Origin: Lachnoclostridium sp. UBA7215 | GTDB taxonomy: Bacteria; Bacillota; Clostridia; Lachnospirales; Lachnospiraceae | Direction: 5' to 3' | Assembly: GCA_002490465.1 (NCBI GenBank) | Contig: DKUB01000098.1 | Coordinates: 10,657-74,656 of the forward strand | DNA length: 64,000 nt | Part shown: in pieces, positions 17,630 through 26,449 of the stretch | Layout: each line of letters starts with the position of its first letter | Position numbering within the stretch: position 1 is the first letter of the stretch | The notes under the pieces: generated by a model | Told to the model about the DNA's origin: nothing | The model's database searches: none | What the model saw: only the letters and a program-made list of their open reading frames with translations | Program-made: the position numbers and the translations under genes

Positions 17630-18923
17630 CGACATTTTCACCGCGGAGTATTTTATTGATATTTCTCACAGCACACATTTTCCCGCACATCGTACAGGTA
17701 TCTTCTTTTTCCGGCGTGCTCTCTGCACGGTAGCGGCGGGCCTTTTCCGGATCTATCGCAAGTTCAAACTGTTTATCCCAATCAAGATTCCGGCGGGCCT
17801 CACTCATGGCAAAATCCCAGTCTTTTGCCCCCGGCAGCCCCTTTGCCACATCTGCGGCATGTGCGGCAATACGAGAGGCAATAATTCCCTCTTTTACGTC
17901 TTCCAGCGTTGGGAGGCGAAGATGCTCTGCCGGCGTCACATAACAGAGAAAAGAAGCGCCATACGTTGCGGCAATGGCACCGCCAATTGCACTGGTAATG
18001 TGGTCATAGCCCGGTGCAACATCCGTCACAAGAGGCCCAAGTACATAAAACGGCGCACCCTTACATACCGTCTGCTCAATTTCCATGTTTGCACGAATCT
18101 GGTTTAACGGCATATGACCGGGCCCCTCTATCATTACCTGAACATTGTGCCTCCATGCGCGCTGCGTAAGCTCTCCAAGTGCAACAAGCTCTGAAATCTG
18201 CGAAATATCCCCTGCATCTTCAATACTTCCCGGACGGCAGGCATCACCTAAACTAATAGTCACATCATACTCCTCACAGATATCGAGAAGTTCATCATAT
18301 CTCTCATAAAAGGGATTTTCATTTCCCGTTAGTTCCATCCATGCAAAAATAATTGATCCCCCGCGGGACACAATATTGGTATGACGCAGATTTTCCTTAA
18401 AGCGATCTGCCGTAGCACGGTTAATGCCGCAGTGAATTGTCATAAAATCAACCCCATCTTCCGCGTGCATGCGCACCACATCCATCCATTCATCTGATGT
18501 AATATCTTTTAACGCCTTATTGTAGTATACGACAGCATCATAAATCGGCACAGTTCCTATCACGGCATGGCACTCACTTGTCAGTTTTCTCCGAAATTTT
18601 CTGGTATCACCGTAAGAACTGAGATCCATAATCGCTTCTGCCCCCATATCCACGGCAGCCTGAACCTTTTTCATTTCCACATCCAAATCAAGGCAATCCC
18701 GGCTTGTCCCCAGATTGACATTGATTTTTGTTTTCAGCTTTGTCCCAATACCATAGGGTTTCAGACATTTGTGATTTTTATTCGAAGGAATAATGATCCT
18801 GCCACAGGCCATCTCCTCCATCAATTCATCTAACCCGATATGTTCATAAGTACTGACCGCCTCCATCTCCGGTGTCACAATTTTTTTCCTTGCCGCATCC
18901 ATCTGCGTCGTATAATGATTCAT
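17616..18923 (-). CDS. thiC: Phosphomethylpyrimidine synthase ThiC
   Basis: ThiC is a radical-SAM-type enzyme that turns aminoimidazole ribotide into HMP phosphate for thiamine. The 435-residue product is the short form without the plant/proteobacterial N-terminal extension. It has NVNLGTSRDC, MDLSSYGDT, TIHCGINRAT and GPGHMPLNQI, and the C-terminal cluster-binding Cys pattern CTMCGKMCAVR. The ATG at 18923 has AAGGAGG upstream. No TPP riboswitch is visible before it or before the preceding gene, and no other thi gene is in the window. Confidence 0.95.
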   Translation of the reverse strand: MNHYTTQMDAARKKIVTPEMEAVSTYEHIGLDELMEEMACGRIIIPSNKNHKCLKPYGIGTKLKTKINVNLGTSRDCLDLDVEMKKVQAAVDMGAEAIMDLSSYGDTRKFRRKLTSECHAVIGTVPIYDAVVYYNKALKDITSDEWMDVVRMHAEDGVDFMTIHCGINRATADRFKENLRHTNIVSRGGSIIFAWMELTGNENPFYERYDELLDICEEYDVTISLGDACRPGSIEDAGDISQISELVALGELTQRAWRHNVQVMIEGPGHMPLNQIRANMEIEQTVCKGAPFYVLGPLVTDVAPGYDHITSAIGGAIAATYGASFLCYVTPAEHLRLPTLEDVKEGIIASRIAAHAADVAKGLPGAKDWDFAMSEARRNLDWDKQFELAIDPEKARRYRAESTPEKEDTCTMCGKMCAVRNINKILRGENVDIME

Positions 18924-18978
18924 TTCAACCTCCTTGTCCACATATGTGTATAATTATTTAATGTTTACCATTCACTAT

Positions 18979-19416
18979 TCAGGTCCCGTCACCTGTACAC
19001 CCCTCTTCCAGAAGGTGGAACAGGGCAATTTTATAAATCAGCACAATTCTGACATCCTTATCACAATAGCGGTTACGTACAAATTCCAAAAACTTATATA
19101 AATAACAGACTGTCACCGCTGCTACTGCCGGAAATACAAGAAACCATGCAGCATTCATAAAAATAAGGACCGCAATCGTCACAAGATATCCAATAGAAAT
19201 GTAGAGAAAATTCTTGCTTATCCGTATAGAACTCTGAATACACTCCAATAGCTTACAAAGTGCCTGGTTGAGTGCCTCCTGCGACTGTTCCCTAAGATTC
19301 CCATATATATCACAAAAAATATCCATACTCTCCCTCTTGTTCAGTTTTTCTGTATATATGTGATACCGCTCACGGCCAAATTCCTGTTCTAATAACTTTC
19401 CTAATACGCTTTTCAA
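18979..19416 (-). CDS. Small membrane protein of unknown function
   Basis: The 145-residue product has a charged helical N-terminus (residues 1-65), two adjacent transmembrane helices (about 70-108: NFLYISIGYLVTIAVLIFMN then AWFLVFPAVAAVTVCYLYKF) and a cytoplasmic tail. It matches no family I recognise. The assumed start is TTG at 19416 with AAGGAG about 10 bases upstream; an in-frame ATG at residue 31 is a fallback. It precedes thiC on the same strand (gap 55 bases), so it may be cotranscribed. Confidence 0.55.
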   Translation of the reverse strand: MKSVLGKLLEQEFGRERYHIYTEKLNKRESMDIFCDIYGNLREQSQEALNQALCKLLECIQSSIRISKNFLYISIGYLVTIAVLIFMNAAWFLVFPAVAAVTVCYLYKFLEFVRNRYCDKDVRIVLIYKIALFHLLEEGCTGDGT

Positions 19417-19599
19417 TCCTGCTTTCTCCTTTTCTGGTGTTTCTTTTTCCTCTCCTCTATATTATTCAACCATATCTTGTTTCGTTATTCTCACTTTTTA
19501 CATTTAAATTATCGGTCATTCTTTTTAGAAAAAAGTAAATTTGTTTTGTAAAATGTGAATTAGTTACAATTTGTTTACAATTAGGCAAAACTTTGCTCA

Positions 19600-19872
19600 C
19601 ATATTAGCGATATACTATGTATCAGCAAGCGGGAAGCCTGCTTGCATGAAAAAAGGTTGCAAGATTCTTTTTTTCATAAATTGTTTTGGTTAATTACCAA
19701 ACTTTCTCCTCTTTTTAATAACGCATCGGAAGATGGTTCCCCGCCATCTTCTTTTGCGTTATATTGCTTTTATTCTCGCGAAGCAACGAGCCAAGCGGAC
19801 ATGCTTGCATGTCCATTTGGCGACTGCCGCGGGGTAAAATACCCCGTAGCTTGCTGCGGGGTATTTAATTCG
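19600..19872. ncRNA. Hairpin-rich intergenic region, possible structured RNA
   Basis: A 456-base gap (19417-19872) holds no plausible gene, but its right half has a chain of inverted repeats: GCAAGC with GCTTGC (about 19625-19644), ATGAAAAAA with TTTTTTTCAT (about 19646-19678), a TTTGGT/ACCAAA hairpin (about 19685-19702), AACGCA-GAAGATGG with CCATCTTC-TGCGTT (about 19719-19760), GGACATGC with GCATGTCC (about 19797-19814) and the galM terminator. The strand and function are unknown; no known RNA family was recognised. The left half (19417-19600) is A/T-rich without clear structure. Confidence 0.4.
19838..19865 (-). terminator. Terminator of galM
   Basis: Arms AATACCCCG (19838-19846) and CGGGGTATT (19857-19865), with further pairing AGC/GCT in the loop, lie 8 bases after the galM stop on the minus strand and are followed by ATTTTA. 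Confidence 0.8.
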
Positions 19873-20910
19873 CTAGCAGAACTTGTAAATTGTTGTAGAT
19901 TCAAACTTCTCCCCGGCCTTCAAAATACAAGGGGTGAAATTCGGAATATTAACCGAATTCGGGAAAAACTGTGTTTCAAAGCAAATACCGGTACGGCGGG
20001 TATAAACCGTTCCTCCCTTTCCGTTTTCCCCATTGATAAAGTTTCCGGAATACATCTGCATTCCCGGTAAATCCGTATAAACTTCCATGGTACGTCCCGA
20101 CGTCTCTTCTGATAACTCCGCTACCTTTTCCAATTTACCTTCTGCCTTATCCAGCACAAAATTATGGTCATATCCTCCCCCTGCAATAATTGGCTTGTAA
20201 TCGGCATCGATATCCTTGCCAATTATTTTTTTCTCACGAAAATCCATTGGAGTGCCTGTCACATCAATAACTGTACCTGTAGGAATTAAATCATCCGTTG
20301 TCTCCGTAAAACCGTTTGCCCGGATTTTCACAGTATGATCTGTTATCACGCCGCCATCATGGCCCTTTAAATTAAAATACGTGTGATTTGTCATATTGCA
20401 CAGGGTGTCCATATCGGAATCCGCCTTATATATCAGCTTCCACTCATTATCATCCGTGAGCATATAGGTCACGCTGACATTCAGAGTTCCCGGATACCCC
20501 TGCTCCATGTGGGGACTGACACGGGAAAATGTTACGCTATTATCTGTTGTAGACGCCTGATACATAACCTTATGATATCCCGGCGTACCACCGTGAAGAT
20601 TGTTTTCCCCATCATTTTTTTCAAGTTCATACTCTTTGCCATTCAGCGTAAAACGTGCCTGCCCGATACGGTTACCGTGGCGTCCTATCATTGCGCCAAA
20701 AAAGCAGCCATTCACCTCGTACCCGGCCACATCATCATAGCCAAGGACAATGTCATCAAGCTTACCATTTTTGTCCGGGACAAAAAGGTTCACCACATTG
20801 GCACCATAGTCAATCGCTGAAAGACTCATGCCGTTTTTGTTTGTAATTGTGTACAGGGTTACTGTCTTCCCGTCCTTTGTTACACCAAATTGTTTTGTTG
20901 AAACGCTCAT
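19873..20910 (-). CDS. galM: Aldose 1-epimerase (mutarotase)
   Basis: GalM interconverts alpha and beta anomers of hexoses such as galactose. The 345-residue product carries GAMIGRHGNRI, NNLHGGTPGYH, the catalytic His region NHTYFNLKGHD and the C-terminal FETQFFPNSVN with the catalytic Glu. The ATG at 20910 (MSVSTKQF) has GGAGGG upstream; the longer frame from 20961 would overlap the previous gene. It is the last gene of a long minus-strand series and a terminator follows. Confidence 0.93.
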   Translation of the reverse strand: MSVSTKQFGVTKDGKTVTLYTITNKNGMSLSAIDYGANVVNLFVPDKNGKLDDIVLGYDDVAGYEVNGCFFGAMIGRHGNRIGQARFTLNGKEYELEKNDGENNLHGGTPGYHKVMYQASTTDNSVTFSRVSPHMEQGYPGTLNVSVTYMLTDDNEWKLIYKADSDMDTLCNMTNHTYFNLKGHDGGVITDHTVKIRANGFTETTDDLIPTGTVIDVTGTPMDFREKKIIGKDIDADYKPIIAGGGYDHNFVLDKAEGKLEKVAELSEETSGRTMEVYTDLPGMQMYSGNFINGENGKGGTVYTRRTGICFETQFFPNSVNIPNFTPCILKAGEKFESTTIYKFC

Positions 20911-20924
20911 TGCTTCCCTCCATT

Positions 20925-21209
20925 CTAGTTTATCCAGTAGATATATGCCAGAACTGCACAAAGCTGTATAAGTAAAATAACCGGTATCCCAACCACAAAT
21001 TTCAAATGCCTTGTTTTATGGCGAAATACATACATGCCGGCCCATATTCCCATACTGCCAAAAAGCAGCGCAAAGAGGAACAGGGTTCTCTCCGAAATCC
21101 GCCATGCACCCTTTTTGGCCCTGGATTTATCTACTGCCATAACGGCAAACGCCGCCACATTTACTGCTGCTGCATATCCGGCAGTCAATACCGGAACCGT
21201 TATAACCAT
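20925..21209 (-). CDS. DUF1294-family membrane protein
   Basis: The 94-residue product has three transmembrane helices and the DUF1294 core: FAVMAVDKSRAKKGAWRISERTLFLFALLFGSMGIWAGMY followed by RHKTRHLKF. Its function is unknown. It overlaps the end of aspS by 10 bases, so it is coupled to the synthetase gene, and galM follows 14 bases later. Confidence 0.85.
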   Translation of the reverse strand: MVITVPVLTAGYAAAVNVAAFAVMAVDKSRAKKGAWRISERTLFLFALLFGSMGIWAGMYVFRHKTRHLKFVVGIPVILLIQLCAVLAYIYWIN

Positions 21210-23023
21210 TTTTCACCGCCGTTTTCCTGCTCTCCGCTCTCTTTTTCCGATACTACGGCGATGCCAAGCTCTTCTAACTGCGAGAGTTCTACTTCAGACG
21301 GCGCTTCTGTCATAAGACAGGACGCATCTTTTACTTTCGGGAATGCTATTACTTCCCGTATATTATCCTCTTTTGCCATAAGCATAATCAGGCGGTCCAT
21401 TCCATAAGCAAGCCCTGCATGGGGCGGAACACCATATTTGAATGCCTCCAGGAGGAATCCAAACTGAGCATAGGCACTTTCTTTTGTAAAGCCGAGAGCC
21501 TCAAACATTTTTTCCTGAATATCATTCTGGTGGATTCGAACAGAACCGCCTCCCAGCTCAATCCCATTTACAACAATATCATAGGCTCTGGCTCTCACTC
21601 TCCCCGGCTCCGTTTCAAGATACGCCAGGTCCTCTTCCATTGGCATGGTAAATGGGTGGTGCATGGCCTGATAGCGGCCAAGTTCCTCATTGTATTCTAA
21701 CAGAGGGAACTCTGTCACCCACAAAAAGTTGTAACCGTTGTTATCCAAAAGCTCCAGATTTCTTGCAAGTTCCAGCCGCAGATTTCCAAGCACATCCCAA
21801 ACCACCTTATTTTTATCAGCGGCAAATAACAATAAATCACCCGGTTCACCGCCCATGGCCCCGACAAGTGCCGCAAGCTCCTCATCCGACATAAATTTCG
21901 CAAAGGAGGATTTGTATGTGCCGTCTTCATTCACTGAAAGATAAGCAAGTCCTTTTGCCCCGTATGTTTTTGCAAAATCAACAAGTTTGTCAATCTTTTT
22001 GCGCGGCATTGCCCCCTGCCCTTTCGCGTTGATACCGCGGACAGAGCCGCCGTTTTCAATAGCCCCGGTAAAAACTCCAAAGCCACAGTTCTTCACAATG
22101 TCCGTGACATCGGAGAGCTCCATGCCAAAGCGTGTATCCGGCTTGTCCGAGCCAAAACGGTCCATCGCCTCCTGCCACGTTATCCGTGGAAGCGGCAGCG
22201 CCACATCTACACCAACAAGCGCAAACAACTTCTTCAAAAGGCGCTCATTGACATCCATCACATCCTCTTCATCTACAAAAGAGAGCTCCATATCAATCTG
22301 TGTAAACTCAGGCTGACGGTCTGCACGCAAATCCTCGTCACGAAAACATCTGGCAATCTGATAATATCGGTCATATCCTGAGCACATCAAGAGCTGTTTC
22401 AGAAGCTGCGGACTCTGCGGCAGCGCATAAAAGCTGCCCGGATGGACACGGCTTGGCACGAGATAATCCCTTGCCCCTTCCGGTGTACTCTTATTGAGGA
22501 AAGGTGTCTCAATCTCTAAAAATCCCTCTTCTGCCAAAAACTGCCTGACCACTGCTGCCGCCTGACTGCGGAGCATTAAGTTTCTCTGCAAATCCGGACG
22601 GCGCAAATCAAGATAGCGGTATTTCAGCCGAAGCTCATCCTTTGTTTTTGAATTTTCCTCAATTGGGAAAGGCGGTGTCTCAGATTCAGAGAGAATGCGT
22701 ATTTCCTTTGCCACAACCTCAATCTCTCCGGTCTTTAAATTTTCATTTACTGCCCCGGAGCGCCTGCACACCTCGCCAGTCACGGCAACGACAAACTCAC
22801 TCCGAAGTTTCGCCGCTTTCCCAAATCCCTCAGCGCCAACTCCGCTCTCCTCAAAAATCAATTGAATGATACCGCTTCTGTCACGGAGGTCAACAAATAC
22901 GATTCCCCCTTTATTACGGCTCTTCTGTACCCATCCCATAACTGTCACAGTCTGTCCGATATGCTCTGTTGTCAGCTCTGCGCACCGACAGGTGCGCTTT
23001 AGCCCTCTCATTGATTCTGCCAT
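21200..23023 (-). CDS. aspS: Aspartyl-tRNA synthetase (bacterial type)
   Basis: AspS charges tRNA-Asp. The 607-residue product has the N-terminal OB-fold anticodon domain (HIGQTVTVMGWVQKSRNKGG), class II motif 2 (CFRDEDLRADRQPEFTQID), the large bacterial GAD insertion (about 290-420), and motif 3 (GLAYGMDRLIML). The ATG at 23023 (MAESMRG) is chosen over the frame start at 23059; GAGAGGAC lies upstream. It follows hisS by 41 bases on the same strand, the common hisS-aspS pair of Firmicutes. Confidence 0.95.
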   Translation of the reverse strand: MAESMRGLKRTCRCAELTTEHIGQTVTVMGWVQKSRNKGGIVFVDLRDRSGIIQLIFEESGVGAEGFGKAAKLRSEFVVAVTGEVCRRSGAVNENLKTGEIEVVAKEIRILSESETPPFPIEENSKTKDELRLKYRYLDLRRPDLQRNLMLRSQAAAVVRQFLAEEGFLEIETPFLNKSTPEGARDYLVPSRVHPGSFYALPQSPQLLKQLLMCSGYDRYYQIARCFRDEDLRADRQPEFTQIDMELSFVDEEDVMDVNERLLKKLFALVGVDVALPLPRITWQEAMDRFGSDKPDTRFGMELSDVTDIVKNCGFGVFTGAIENGGSVRGINAKGQGAMPRKKIDKLVDFAKTYGAKGLAYLSVNEDGTYKSSFAKFMSDEELAALVGAMGGEPGDLLLFAADKNKVVWDVLGNLRLELARNLELLDNNGYNFLWVTEFPLLEYNEELGRYQAMHHPFTMPMEEDLAYLETEPGRVRARAYDIVVNGIELGGGSVRIHQNDIQEKMFEALGFTKESAYAQFGFLLEAFKYGVPPHAGLAYGMDRLIMLMAKEDNIREVIAFPKVKDASCLMTEAPSEVELSQLEELGIAVVSEKESGEQENGGEKWL

Positions 23024-23064
23024 TTTCCGTTTGTCCTCTCTTTCTCTCTTAGTCGTCAAAGACT

Positions 23065-24315
23065 TTAATCAGCAAAGATTTCTTCAATATTAGAATATCC
23101 CTCTGCTATAAGCTGTTCCTTTTGGAACTTCTTATTTTTCTTCATCCTCTGTATCGTAATCTGCATCCCCTGCTCTCTCTCGTCTCTTGCCTTTTCCATA
23201 ACTGTTTGAATCTGCTTATCTGATACTTTTTTATCAATCAGATATGCCTTTTTTTCGGATATCCCCGGTACCTGATACTCCTCCTCAAGAAGCAGCATGA
23301 CAATTCTCTCAAAACCAATGGAAAATCCACAGGCACAGGTTTCATTTCCCGTAAATTTACCTATCATTTCATCATAACGTCCGCCGCCGCCAACAGAACC
23401 GCCAAATCCATCCATGGAAATTTCAAAAATTGGTCCTGTATAATAGCTCATGCCGCGAACCAGTGTCGGGTCAAAAATAATGCGGAAATCTGCTGAACGG
23501 ACTGCCTCAACCGTTGAAATAATTGTTTCTAATCCCTCTGCCGTCCCGCTCTCTAAACATTCCCCAAGAGTATCCCGGATGTAGCGGACACCTGAAATAT
23601 CGTTGGTAACGGCAGCAAACAGCTCTTTACACTTTGCCACAGCTTCCGGACGGTAACCGGATTCTAAAAGCTCTTTTTCTACCCCATCCATGCCTATCTT
23701 ATCCATTTTATCCAGGATAATAAATACCTCATCATACTGCTCATCCGGAAAACCACAGTATTTTGCCATCCCCTTCAGTATTTTCCTGTCATTGATGCGA
23801 ATGGTAAACTGTCCAAAGCCCAGCTTGCCGAGCAGCGTAGTCGTGGCAAGAATCAGCTCAATTTCCGCCAGATTGGACGGCTCACCGAGAATATCAATAT
23901 CACACTGCATAAACTGGCGGAAACGCCCCCGCTGCGGACGGTCTGCACGCCATACATTCCCTATTTGCAATGCTTTAAACGGAGACGGCAGCTCATTGGC
24001 ATTGTTTGCATAGTATCTTGCCAGCGGCACCGTCAAATCATAACGAAGTCCCCCGTCCACAAGATCTGCCTCTGTCTCGGCAGTCTCCAGATTCAGCTTC
24101 TGACCCCGCTTCAATATTTTAAAAATAAGTTTTTCATTCTCACCACCCTGTTTGCTGTTCAGGTTTTCTATGTGTTCTACACAAGGCGTCTCCATTGGCT
24201 GGAATCCAAAGGATTTGTATGTCTCCTTAATCTGGCCGATTACATAATCCCGCACTTCCATTTCGCGCGGCAGTATATCTTTCATACCGGTTGTCGGTTT
24301 TTTCTTTAATGTCAT
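23065..24315 (-). CDS. hisS: Histidyl-tRNA synthetase
   Basis: HisS charges tRNA-His. The 416-residue product has motif 2 (GNVWRADRPQRGRFRQFMQCDID), the histidine A loop pattern (LVRGMSYYTGPIFE) and motif 3 (CGFSIGFERIVML), with a C-terminal anticodon-binding domain. The ATG at 24315 has GGAGG upstream; the longer frame to 24357 would run into hemZ. No T-box is seen, and expression would come from the upstream operon (hemZ ends 23 bases before the start). Confidence 0.94.
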   Translation of the reverse strand: MTLKKKPTTGMKDILPREMEVRDYVIGQIKETYKSFGFQPMETPCVEHIENLNSKQGGENEKLIFKILKRGQKLNLETAETEADLVDGGLRYDLTVPLARYYANNANELPSPFKALQIGNVWRADRPQRGRFRQFMQCDIDILGEPSNLAEIELILATTTLLGKLGFGQFTIRINDRKILKGMAKYCGFPDEQYDEVFIILDKMDKIGMDGVEKELLESGYRPEAVAKCKELFAAVTNDISGVRYIRDTLGECLESGTAEGLETIISTVEAVRSADFRIIFDPTLVRGMSYYTGPIFEISMDGFGGSVGGGGRYDEMIGKFTGNETCACGFSIGFERIVMLLLEEEYQVPGISEKKAYLIDKKVSDKQIQTVMEKARDEREQGMQITIQRMKKNKKFQKEQLIAEGYSNIEEIFAD

Positions 24316-24338
24316 AATGTCCTCCATTTCATGGGGCC

Positions 24339-25784
24339 TTACCATCCTGTCTCGCAAAAGGCCGCCCGCTTTCTTTCTATCATTTCATCTATTCTGGCAA
24401 TATATTCCTCTACCCCTTTTATATTCTCAATACGCTCCATGCGGTTTCCGGTATAAAATACCTGCTTTGTGGAGCCTCCACAGCCGAGCGCAACAATGGT
24501 CTCCATCTCCTCCATAATAAATATATTATAAAGGCATTCTTTTCCGGGTTTTGCATAAGCAACATTCTCCTGGTTTGTAATGTGGGATGTCCCCGCCTTA
24601 TTTTTCTGCCGGTAAAGATAATACGGCTCATAGCCGAGCCCACGCAGATAGTCCTCACTGGCTCTCTGCAGCACCGGGTTTATCGTATCCCAGAGATGTA
24701 CGTGACCGCCCTCCATCTGGTCACGGCGCATTTTTGAGGCTCGCTTTACCACGAGCGTGTGTATGGTGACACTATCCGGCTCCATAGGCTGGATTCGATT
24801 TAAAGTATTAAAAAAATCAACCTCATCCTCTTCCGGAAGCCCTACGATCAAATCCATATTGATATTATCAAAACCGACTTCTCTCGCCTGGTAAAATGCC
24901 TCCCCTACCTGTTCCACAAGATGCCTGCGTCCCAAAAGTTCCAGCGTTTTCTGTTTCATCGTCTGGGGATTGATGGAAATCCTTGTGACCTCTGCATCCT
25001 TCATAATCTGAAGTTTTTCGGTAGTAATACTGTCCGGTCTTCCCGCTTCCACCGTAAATTCCACAGCACTCTCTGTCGGAAAGTATTTGTGAATCATTTG
25101 TAATAGCCTGTCAAGCTGCCCTGCATTCAACGATGTCGGCGTCCCGCCGCCTACATAGATGGTATGCAGCTCTCGCCTGGCAAAACGTTTTGATACAAAT
25201 TGCATTTCTTTTTCCAACGCCAGCAGATAATCGTCCACATGTTTTTTATATTTTTCATATGGAAAAGAGGAAAAAGTACAATACTGACATATGGTGGGGC
25301 AAAAAGGAATCCCGATATATATGTTGTATCCCCTCTCATGCTGAAATTCCCGGGTCAGGACATCCTCCTTTTGCGCCACATCCATTGCCAGACGGATTTT
25401 ATGCCCGTCCATCAAATATTCGTTTTTTAAAATATCCTCTATTTCATCCCTGGTTTTTCCCGCCCACATAAGCCGGAGCGGTATTTTTACTGGACGTATC
25501 CCTGTGAGTATACCCCATGGAAGCCGCCTACCCGTTCTCTTTACAAATTCCCTGTATAAAGCGGCTTTCACTGTATTTTTATTGTATCCGGGAGGAAGCG
25601 TTACCACTAATATTTCCTCACCGTCTATACGACATACAAGTGGATATCCCTCCTGACCAGCCCAATCTTCACGCTCCGTCACATCGCAGGTTTTCGCAGG
25701 ATAAAAATCAAGTGCCAGCGCCTTAATATCATAGGAAAATTCTCCCGCCCGCCCTGGGATTTTTTTTATCTCGAATTGTATCAT
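24339..25784 (-). CDS. hemZ: HemZ-like oxygen-independent coproporphyrinogen dehydrogenase (radical SAM)
   Basis: The 481-residue product has an N-terminal region of about 150 residues typical of HemZ, then the radical SAM site GIPFCPTICQYCTFSSFPY with the CxxxCxxC cluster cysteines, and VGGGTPTSL. HemZ/HemN proteins oxidise coproporphyrinogen III in anaerobic heme synthesis; some relatives are heme chaperones (HemW), but the long N-terminus points to HemZ. It is separated from the main tetrapyrrole operon (58-64 kb) and sits between an MBL hydrolase and hisS. Confidence 0.85.
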   Translation of the reverse strand: MIQFEIKKIPGRAGEFSYDIKALALDFYPAKTCDVTEREDWAGQEGYPLVCRIDGEEILVVTLPPGYNKNTVKAALYREFVKRTGRRLPWGILTGIRPVKIPLRLMWAGKTRDEIEDILKNEYLMDGHKIRLAMDVAQKEDVLTREFQHERGYNIYIGIPFCPTICQYCTFSSFPYEKYKKHVDDYLLALEKEMQFVSKRFARRELHTIYVGGGTPTSLNAGQLDRLLQMIHKYFPTESAVEFTVEAGRPDSITTEKLQIMKDAEVTRISINPQTMKQKTLELLGRRHLVEQVGEAFYQAREVGFDNINMDLIVGLPEEDEVDFFNTLNRIQPMEPDSVTIHTLVVKRASKMRRDQMEGGHVHLWDTINPVLQRASEDYLRGLGYEPYYLYRQKNKAGTSHITNQENVAYAKPGKECLYNIFIMEEMETIVALGCGGSTKQVFYTGNRMERIENIKGVEEYIARIDEMIERKRAAFCETGW

Positions 25785-25800
25785 ATCAACTCCACCTTAA

Positions 25801-26421
25801 TTATGCAAACGGATTATACTGTTTTTCATATCCCACACTTGTTTCCGGACCATGCCCTGGATAAATTTTCACATTCTCCGGCAATACAAAAACTTTCTCC
25901 CGGATGGATTCCATTAATTGCCTGCTGCTGCCGGTTGGAAAATCCGTACGTCCAACTGACTCCATAAATACAGTATCCCCACTAAACAAAACCGCATCTT
26001 TTTTTACATAATAACAACAGCTCCCAATGGTATGCCCCGGTGTGTGTATGACTTCAAACTCCAAACCTGCCAAACGGAATTGCTGCCCATCCTTTAACAA
26101 AATATCCGGCTGTACTGTGACAGAATATCCCATCATCGTGCAGCCGTTCTGTGCCGCACTCATCATTAAATCTCTCTCGCCCTCATAAGCATAGATACTT
26201 GCTCCTGTCAGCGAGACAAGCCCTTCCACTCCGGTTATATGGTCAAAATGTCCGTGCGTGAGAAGAATCCCCTCACATTTCATTTCCCTCTTTTTTATAT
26301 ATTCCGCTATCTTATCCGGTTCCTCGCCGGGGTCAATAACAACACAGGATGTACTTCCTTCCCCGGATGCTATATAGCAGTTGGTCTGAACCGGTCCAAC
26401 TGTTAATTCCAAAATATCCAT
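25801..26421 (-). CDS. Metallo-beta-lactamase fold hydrolase (glyoxalase II-like)
   Basis: The 206-residue product has the dinuclear zinc motif THGHFDHI (residues about 55-62), HTPGHTIGS, GDTVF and a final GHGPETS. It matches the short YqgX/YcbL-type group next to the glyoxalase II family, whose substrates are mostly unknown. AGGAGG precedes the ATG. It lies 28 bases after the RelA/SpoT gene, an arrangement found in many Firmicutes (rel, dtd or MBL, hemZ, hisS, aspS). Confidence 0.85.
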   Translation of the reverse strand: MDILELTVGPVQTNCYIASGEGSTSCVVIDPGEEPDKIAEYIKKREMKCEGILLTHGHFDHITGVEGLVSLTGASIYAYEGERDLMMSAAQNGCTMMGYSVTVQPDILLKDGQQFRLAGLEFEVIHTPGHTIGSCCYYVKKDAVLFSGDTVFMESVGRTDFPTGSSRQLMESIREKVFVLPENVKIYPGHGPETSVGYEKQYNPFA

Positions 26422-26449
26422 TTTTTCCTCCTATACACATGCGCCTCTG

